A stretch of 64,000 bases of DNA, from positions 744,001-808,000 of the forward strand of contig NZ_CP035042.1 of NCBI RefSeq assembly GCF_009834345.1, given 5' to 3'. The notes beneath the pieces are model-generated. The model did no database searches, was not told the DNA's origin, and saw nothing but the letters and a program-made list of their open reading frames with translations. This DNA is from Billgrantia tianxiuensis (GTDB lineage: Bacteria; Pseudomonadota; Gammaproteobacteria; Pseudomonadales; Halomonadaceae). Shown piece by piece: positions 59,479 to 64,000 of the stretch. Both the position numbers and the translations under genes were made by a program. How positions within the stretch are numbered: position 1 is the stretch's first letter; each line of letters begins with the position of its first letter.

Positions 59479-60719
59479 TCAGAAGCGGTCGACCCGGAAC
59501 GGGGCCATATCCACCGCGGGCTCTTCGCCATCCATCATCTGGGCGAGCAGTTCGCCGGTGGCAGGGCCCAGGGTGAAGCCCTGATGGCCGTGGCCGAAGG
59601 CGAGCCACAGCCCTTCCTTGTTGGGGCAGGGCCGATCACCGGCTTCATGTCGGGCAGGCAGGGGCGGGCGCCTTTCCAGGGCTGGCTGTCACGACGCTTG
59701 CCCAGCGGGAACAGCTTGCGTGCCACCTTCTCGGCGGCGGCCAGCTGCTTGTACTGGGGCGGCGATTCCAGGTCGGCCAGCTCGGCGCCGGTGGTCAGGC
59801 GAATGCCGGCACGCATCGGTTCGAGCAGGAAGCCTTTCTCGGCATCCATCACCCAGTGGTTGAGCTTGGCATCCCCTTCGGCGGAGTAGTGCATGTGGTA
59901 GCCGCGCTTCACGAACAGCGGCACTTTTATGCCCAGCCTGCCCAGCAGTTCTCCGGCCCAGGGGCCCAGCGCCACTACTACCTGCTCTGCCTCCATGGGG
60001 CCTTCGCTGGTATTGACTCGCCAGCCGCCCTCGACCTGGAGCACGTCCTCGACGCTGGCCTGCTTTATGTGGCCGCCCTGTGCGGCAAAGCTGCGGGCGT
60101 AGGCCTGCACCAGGCCGCCCGGGTCTGAGACCATCCAGGGCTGCGTCCAGTGGATCGCCCCGACCAGCCCCTTGGCCAGATGCGGCTCCTTGGCGTAGAG
60201 CGCCTCGGCGTCCAGCGCTTCATACTCGACCCCGAAGCGCTCGTGGTTTTCCTGGGCTTCTTTCTGGCGCTCCTCCAACTCCTTTTGGGTGCGGTAAAGC
60301 TCCAGCCAGCCGCCCTTGCGTACCAGCGCCTCGGCGCCGGCGGCTTCGATCATCGGCGCGTGGGCATCCTGGCAGCGCATGATCAGCGATGCCCACTCGG
60401 TCACGATGCGCTCGTAGCGCTTACCGCTCGAGTTCAGCCAGTAGTCCAGCAGCGGGCCCGCGGCGCTCAGCATGCCGGTGGGGCGGTAGCGGATGTCCAC
60501 CTGGCGGTTGGGCACCACCCGCAGCAGGGTGGCGATATCGCGGGGGAAGGCGTAGGGGCGCACCGCCTCGCGCTGGATGATGCCGGCATTGCCGAAGGAG
60601 GTCTCGAGGCCCGGTTCGCGGCGGTCCACCAGCGTGACGTCATGACCGCGACGCACCAGATGCCAGGCTACGGATACGCCGACCATGCCGGCACCAAGGA
60701 CGATGATTTTGCGGGCCAT
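59479..60719 (-). CDS. dadA: D-amino acid dehydrogenase small subunit, DadA-like (frameshifted near 3' end)
   Basis: A flavoprotein of 413 residues after adding one base to the GGGG at 59623-59626. The N-terminus is the FAD Rossmann motif KIIVLGAGMVGVSVAWHLVR, then GLETSFGNAGI. After correction the end reads GPAPNKEGLWLAFGHGHQGF, TLGPATGELLAQMMDGEEPA and AVDMAPFRVDRF. It oxidises D-amino acids to 2-oxoacids and ammonia, passing electrons to the respiratory chain. The start is the ATG at MARKII. Partial copies of its 3' end lie at 53.99 and 57.26 kb. Confidence 0.9.
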
Positions 60720-61042
60720 GAAGGACTCCCTGCCGATCGAATATGGAAGCTCCGCTGGGGCAGAGCCTGTCATTGCGCGGAGTTTATCAGTACTTCCCAG
60801 AAAATCGGCTACCTGCTGAAAATTAAGATAAAGACACCATATTTGAATGTAATGGCAGAATATTTGCCCGTGGTCATGGGGATGAATGGGATTTTTGTTT
60901 GTGGCTGGCTGTTAGGCCTGCTTGTGCCATTACCGATAGTGTAGGTGCTGCACTGAGGGCCGCCATGGTCTGGCATGATCTGGCTAGGCTCTGATCAAGG
61001 CGGGTGGGACGGGTGCTGATTCCGGCGGCTCGCAACGGGAAA

Positions 61043-61058
61043 ATTACCGCTCGGTAAT
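61043..61058. promoter_or_regulatory. palindromic operator-like site 1
   Basis: ATTACCG-CT-CGGTAAT is a perfect 7-bp inverted repeat with a 2-bp centre, the style of TetR-family operators. The surrounding CGGGAAAATTACCGCTC is repeated 50 bp further on. Confidence 0.5.
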
Positions 61059-61092
61059 CTCCCATGGTGATCAAGGCTCGGTTCGCGGGAAA

Positions 61093-61108
61093 ATTACCGC
61101 TCTGTAAC
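61093..61108. promoter_or_regulatory. operator-like site 2
   Basis: ATTACCG-CT-CTGTAAC is a degenerate second copy, in phase with the first (50 bp, close to five helical turns). Confidence 0.4.
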
Positions 61109-61174
61109 TTTTGTACGGTCGCTCTTGCCAGTCTTTCGTGAACGGTAGCGATGGGGCCCGGGCGGCTGCGTTGT

Positions 61175-61735
61175 TCATCGCGCAATGCCGCGAATCTTCG
61201 CTTCGCCTTCCGTCAATACGCTCCATGCCTGACGCCTCAGCGCCTGGTCTCCTGCTGTCATCACTTCCAGCAGCCGGCGCTTCTCGGCCAGGTAGACCCG
61301 GGCGAAGCCGCGGTCTCGCGCGACGATGCTGATGGTGTTGTCGATCAGGTCGGCGTACTTGATGGTCTGCGCCTCCGGGGAGACCTGAGCCAGCCTGTCG
61401 CGCTCCAGCGCCTTGCGGTGTGCGCGGTTGCCGATTTCCGGGTCGATGAATTGATCCGTCAGTTCCTGAACCAGGGTGGCGACGCGCTGGCCGAAGCACT
61501 CCTCGATGTCCAGCGCCGTCACGGCGGTATCTTCGAGTACGTCGTGCAGGTGGGCGGCGGCGATCATCTCCACTGTCGCCGCCTCCACGGCCGCCACCAT
61601 CTCTGCGACAGTCGCCGGATGCTGCCAGTAGGGCTCGCCGGTGTACTTGCGCCGCTGCCCCACGGCCTGATGGGCGGCCCTGCTGAACAGCGCCGCCCGT
61701 TCGATCATGTCGTTCATTTGGGTAACGGCCTGCAT
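61175..61735 (-). CDS. HD-domain protein, (p)ppGpp-hydrolase (SpoT/Mesh1)-like
   Basis: A 186-residue protein that corresponds to the hydrolase half of RelA/SpoT enzymes: AVGQRRKYTGEPYWQHP, then HLHDVLEDT (HDxxED metal site) and IKYADLIDNTISI near the end. Stand-alone members hydrolyse (p)ppGpp or NADPH. There is no synthetase domain. The start follows GGGGA in the leader. Confidence 0.82.
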   Translation of the reverse strand: MQAVTQMNDMIERAALFSRAAHQAVGQRRKYTGEPYWQHPATVAEMVAAVEAATVEMIAAAHLHDVLEDTAVTALDIEECFGQRVATLVQELTDQFIDPEIGNRAHRKALERDRLAQVSPEAQTIKYADLIDNTISIVARDRGFARVYLAEKRRLLEVMTAGDQALRRQAWSVLTEGEAKIRGIAR

Positions 61736-62019
61736 TTAACATTCCCCATCAGGATGCCAGATATCTCTTGGCCTTGGGCGTCTCCCATTGATAGGCGCTG
61801 CATTGTCGCGCTCCAGCTAATGCGATGCTTGTCGTTTGAAAGGCTACATTACCTAAGTTGAAAGGCCGTTGGGAGAGAGCACGCCGCCTAGATGGTGGGC
61901 GCGATGATATCGACTATCGTTAATATGAGGAATGGAGGCCGCCATGCAGGTTGAAGATCATGCTCGTGGGGTTGCCGTGGAGTAGGGGCCGCCGGGTGAT
62001 CAGGGGCAGAGGCCACATC

Positions 62020-62571
62020 ATGGAGCGCATCCGGCATATCCATTCAATCACCAAGCGTCTGATCGCGATGACTGCCATCGCGGTTATCGTGCTGGGCGGC
62101 ATCTTTGCATTGAGCTTTTCCGGTGAACGCCGATTTATGATTGCTTGGGCGGTTCTCCTGTGCGGTATCATTGGCGGTTTCGTCAGTATTCAGCAGCGTC
62201 TGAACAATGTCACCGATGAAGAGCTCGTGCTGCTGGATGCCTCATGGTTTCAGATCCTGCTGGTGCCGATCTTCGGCGGCGTCTTCGCACTGGTGCTCTA
62301 CCTGGTGTTCCTCTCCGGCATCGTCTCCGGCGATCTTTTTCCCCGGTTTCGCTTCCCGCTTCAGGAGGCAAAGCAATCAGGTGACGAATTCATGCGTAGC
62401 ATCTTTCGGGAAACATACCTCAGATCCGGACCGGACCTGGCCAAGTTGCTATTCTGGTCATTCGTGGCGGGTTTCTCGGAGCGTTTCGTGCCGCAGCTGA
62501 TCAACAATGTCACGTCGTCGGCCTCATCGGCATTCAAGAACGGCAAGCGGGATGACGCTGAGAATCGCTGA
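62020..62571 (+). CDS. hypothetical membrane protein
   Basis: A 183-residue protein that I do not recognise. It has hydrophobic segments at about 14-31, 40-57 and 75-105, and a cytoplasmic tail ending in SSASSAFKNGKRDDAENR. The acidic loop NNVTDEELVLLDASWF lies between helices. An upstream in-frame start (61951) exists, but the ATG at 62020 is closer to typical hydrophobic N-termini. It stands alone between divergent neighbours. Confidence 0.55.
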   Translation: MERIRHIHSITKRLIAMTAIAVIVLGGIFALSFSGERRFMIAWAVLLCGIIGGFVSIQQRLNNVTDEELVLLDASWFQILLVPIFGGVFALVLYLVFLSGIVSGDLFPRFRFPLQEAKQSGDEFMRSIFRETYLRSGPDLAKLLFWSFVAGFSERFVPQLINNVTSSASSAFKNGKRDDAENR

Positions 62572-62661
62572 GTGGCCGGTACCGCCAGGCGCGGTGTGAT
62601 GTGCTTTACTCTCTAGCATCAATGCAGTCAATGCTGGCTGAGCGGGTCGATGCGCTGGATG

Positions 62662-62832
62662 CTACTGGAGTTTCTTCAAGCGCTCATCGGCGCGCTTCAC
62701 CGTTTTCATCTTCTCCGGCCGCTTCATGGCTTTCCAGTGGCGTATCTCTTCAATCGTGCGTCCGCAGCCGATGCAGAGATCGCCTCTCAGTTGGCATATC
62801 GAGACGCACGGGCTTTCGATCTTCTTTGCCAT
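62662..62832 (-). CDS. DUF1289 family small cysteine protein
   Basis: A 56-residue protein, MAKKIESPCVSICQLRGDLC followed by IGCGRTIEEIRHW, the conserved DUF1289 pattern with four cysteines (C9, C13, C20, C23) that probably bind a metal or Fe-S centre. Its ATG follows directly after the TGA of the upstream gene, so it is translated by coupling. The function is unknown. Confidence 0.88.
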   Translation of the reverse strand: MAKKIESPCVSICQLRGDLCIGCGRTIEEIRHWKAMKRPEKMKTVKRADERLKKLQ

Positions 62833-63198
62833 TCAATGCCTCGTTGGCTTGGTGCGTAGCCTGCGCTGCCAGTCGCCGCCGTGCTCTCGTTCACAGGCTT
62901 CTTCACTGTCGAAATCGAGGTGCCGCGAGGCGTCGCCGACATCGAGACCGGCCTCGGCCAGTGCCTCGGCGGTGAGGTCGGCGATGTAACGCCGGGCATC
63001 GCCCTTGAGCGCATTCGCCAGGTTGGGGTGGGTGTCGAACACCCAGGTCACTACCAGGCTTTCGGGAAAGCGCTGGTAATCGACCTCGTGGGTCAGCCAG
63101 CAGAAGCCGGGCAGCAGGGGCTTGGCCTGCTCACAGGCGTGGGTCAGTGCAGCGCTAAGCCGTCGCTCCATCTTGCCGCGTTCTTTCTTGGCAATCAT
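62833..63198 (-). CDS. conserved hypothetical protein
   Basis: A 121-residue soluble protein starting MIAKKERGKMERRLSAALTH, with LTHEVDYQRFP, WVFDTH and LDFDSEEACEREHGGDW. I do not know a family name or function, though it looks like a small conserved gamma-proteobacterial protein rather than a chance frame. Its stop abuts the DUF1289 start, and the two form a short operon. Confidence 0.75.
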   Translation of the reverse strand: MIAKKERGKMERRLSAALTHACEQAKPLLPGFCWLTHEVDYQRFPESLVVTWVFDTHPNLANALKGDARRYIADLTAEALAEAGLDVGDASRHLDFDSEEACEREHGGDWQRRLRTKPTRH

Positions 63199-63367
63199 TG
63201 CATCTCCAAAACGTTGGGCCGGCCAGCCAGGACCTATTGGCGATTATGGTGCTCACTTTATCGGGCTCAGCCTCTTAGTTCACTGCCCAACATCCCGATA
63301 GCTCAGGCTGGGCAGGAGATACGGGGCCATCCGTGGCCCATGGAGCACATCATGGCTTGCTGGTTTT

Positions 63368-63778
63368 CTAGTGCGCCAGGATCTCGTTGAACTCCAGCAC
63401 GTTGCGGTCGGGGTCGCGGATGAAGCAGACGCTGCGGCGCCCGTGGCCCATGGTGACCGGCCCTTCGGTAATCTCGATCTCCTCGCGTGCCAGCCAGGCC
63501 ACCAGTTCGTCCATGCTCTCGACGATAAAGGCGGCGTGGGTGTAGCCGGGCCGTTTGATCGGGGCGTCCAGCAGTACGTTGCCCACTTCGGCGGGCACGC
63601 CGTTGTAGATCAGGTGGATGCGCAGGCCGGTGGGGTGCACGAGCCCGCAGGCCTTGGCCTCGGGGGCGTACTCTTCGGGGTCGCGCAGGAAGCCCAGCTT
63701 GGCGTAGAAGGCTTCGGCGATGGCGAGATCGGTGACGCGAATGCCGATATGGTCGAGGCGTAGGGTGTCGAAACGCAT
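63368..63778 (-). CDS. VOC (glyoxalase/bleomycin resistance) family protein
   Basis: A 136-residue protein of paired beta-alpha-beta-beta-beta modules: RLDHIGIRVTDLAIAEAFYA, GLRIHLIYN and HAAFIVESMDELVAWL, ending in SVCFIRDPDRNVLEFNE. The H and E metal positions (H in LDHIG, E in VLEFNE) are kept. The substrate is unknown. It lies just upstream of a GST gene in the same direction, a common detoxification pairing. Confidence 0.9.
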   Translation of the reverse strand: MRFDTLRLDHIGIRVTDLAIAEAFYAKLGFLRDPEEYAPEAKACGLVHPTGLRIHLIYNGVPAEVGNVLLDAPIKRPGYTHAAFIVESMDELVAWLAREEIEITEGPVTMGHGRRSVCFIRDPDRNVLEFNEILAH

Positions 63779-63807
63779 GGCGATGGCTCCTGATGAAAAG
63801 GGATGGG

Positions 63808-64000
63808 TCAGGCTTCGAGCCCGGCGCGGGTGCGCTGGAAGGGAACGAAGCCGGGCAGGCTTTCTATCTGGCGCAGCCAGGCCCGCACGCTGGGGTAGCC
63901 GGAGAGATCCACGTTGCCTTCGGGGGCGCGTTCGACGTAGCTGTAGAGCGCGACGTCGGCGATGGTGGGCTGGGCCGTACCGGCAATCCAGCGCTGGCCT
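63808..64000 (-). CDS. glutathione S-transferase family protein (C-terminal end, truncated by window)
   Basis: The last 63 residues are visible: [20 protein letters not shown] is the GST C-domain N-capping motif (TIADVALY), followed by [20 protein letters not shown] and a short tail to the stop. The N-terminal glutathione-binding domain lies outside the window. Confidence 0.88.
   Translation of the reverse strand, partial: GQRWIAGTAQPTIADVALYSYVERAPEGNVDLSGYPSVRAWLRQIESLPGFVPFQRTRAGLEA

Larger units (their letters stand above)
60720..61174. other. gene-free region between the HD-domain gene and dadA
   Basis: About 455 bp without a convincing gene. It contains two operator-like palindromes exactly 50 bp apart at 61043 and 61093. 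The part near dadA is AT-richer (60790-60920) and may carry its promoter, but no clear -35/-10 pair is seen. Confidence 0.5.

Overview
The window reads as chromosome of a GC-rich, halophilic gammaproteobacterium, most likely Halomonas or a close relative. The basis is gene content and protein similarity (ZipA, LigA, GuaB/GuaA, a complete ccm operon, MnmC, ArgA, GlrK/QseG/GlrR); no rRNA or tRNA gene was found to settle the genus.

Layout. 1-10.5 kb is catabolic and transport DNA on the minus strand. It holds an operon of a heme-oxygenase-like diiron protein, an aldehyde dehydrogenase, an HbpS-like protein and a 2Fe-2S protein; a tctC-tctB-tctA-ggt operon; a two-gene chromate-type transporter; and a divergent GntR regulator. 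At 10.4-11.5 kb is an SOS-controlled LexA-like S24 protein followed by yigZ. 11.7-18.8 kb is ccmABCDEFGHI for cytochrome c maturation, followed by smc, zipA, ligA, a YheU-like gene, a GGDEF-EAL protein with a periplasmic CxxCH site, and mnmC. 31.7-39.5 kb holds two perfect DnaA boxes, a long dyad, yciI, trpH/rnm, yciO, a K+ channel, a CYTH protein, a PhoU-like/Pit phosphate pair and argA.

The 39.5-43.9 kb block is notable. About 0.8 kb without a convincing gene precedes glrK-qseG-glrR. It carries two GlrR-like sites, an IHF-like site, a -24/-12 sigma54 promoter, and then about 470 nt of dense hairpins ending in a strong intrinsic terminator. This is the position and promoter plan of glmY in enteric bacteria, but the RNA is much longer and carries CsrA-type AAGGAU loops. 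I regard it as a candidate new regulatory RNA. Next come xseA, a PRC-barrel protein, a CsbD protein and guaB-guaA.

49.8-57.5 kb is an AT-rich accessory region between guaA and dadA. Two cargo blocks, psi-dam/herA/nurA-like and dam/4TM/DGQHR, each begin after a copy of the guaA 3' end plus terminator and end in a fragment of the dadA 3' end. This looks like stacking of probable anti-phage or DNA-modification cassettes at one hotspot. The window closes with an arginase-fold protein, a LysE exporter, dadA, a (p)ppGpp-hydrolase-like HD protein, a membrane protein, a DUF1289 protein, a hypothetical protein, a VOC protein and the end of a GST gene.

A caution applies throughout. Nine genes are each broken by an apparent single missing base in a G or C run (chromate transporter half, yigZ, ccmB, ccmI, smc, zipA, trpH, dam, dadA). 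Several are essential or part of an otherwise intact operon, so I treat these as sequencing errors and give the restored gene extents.
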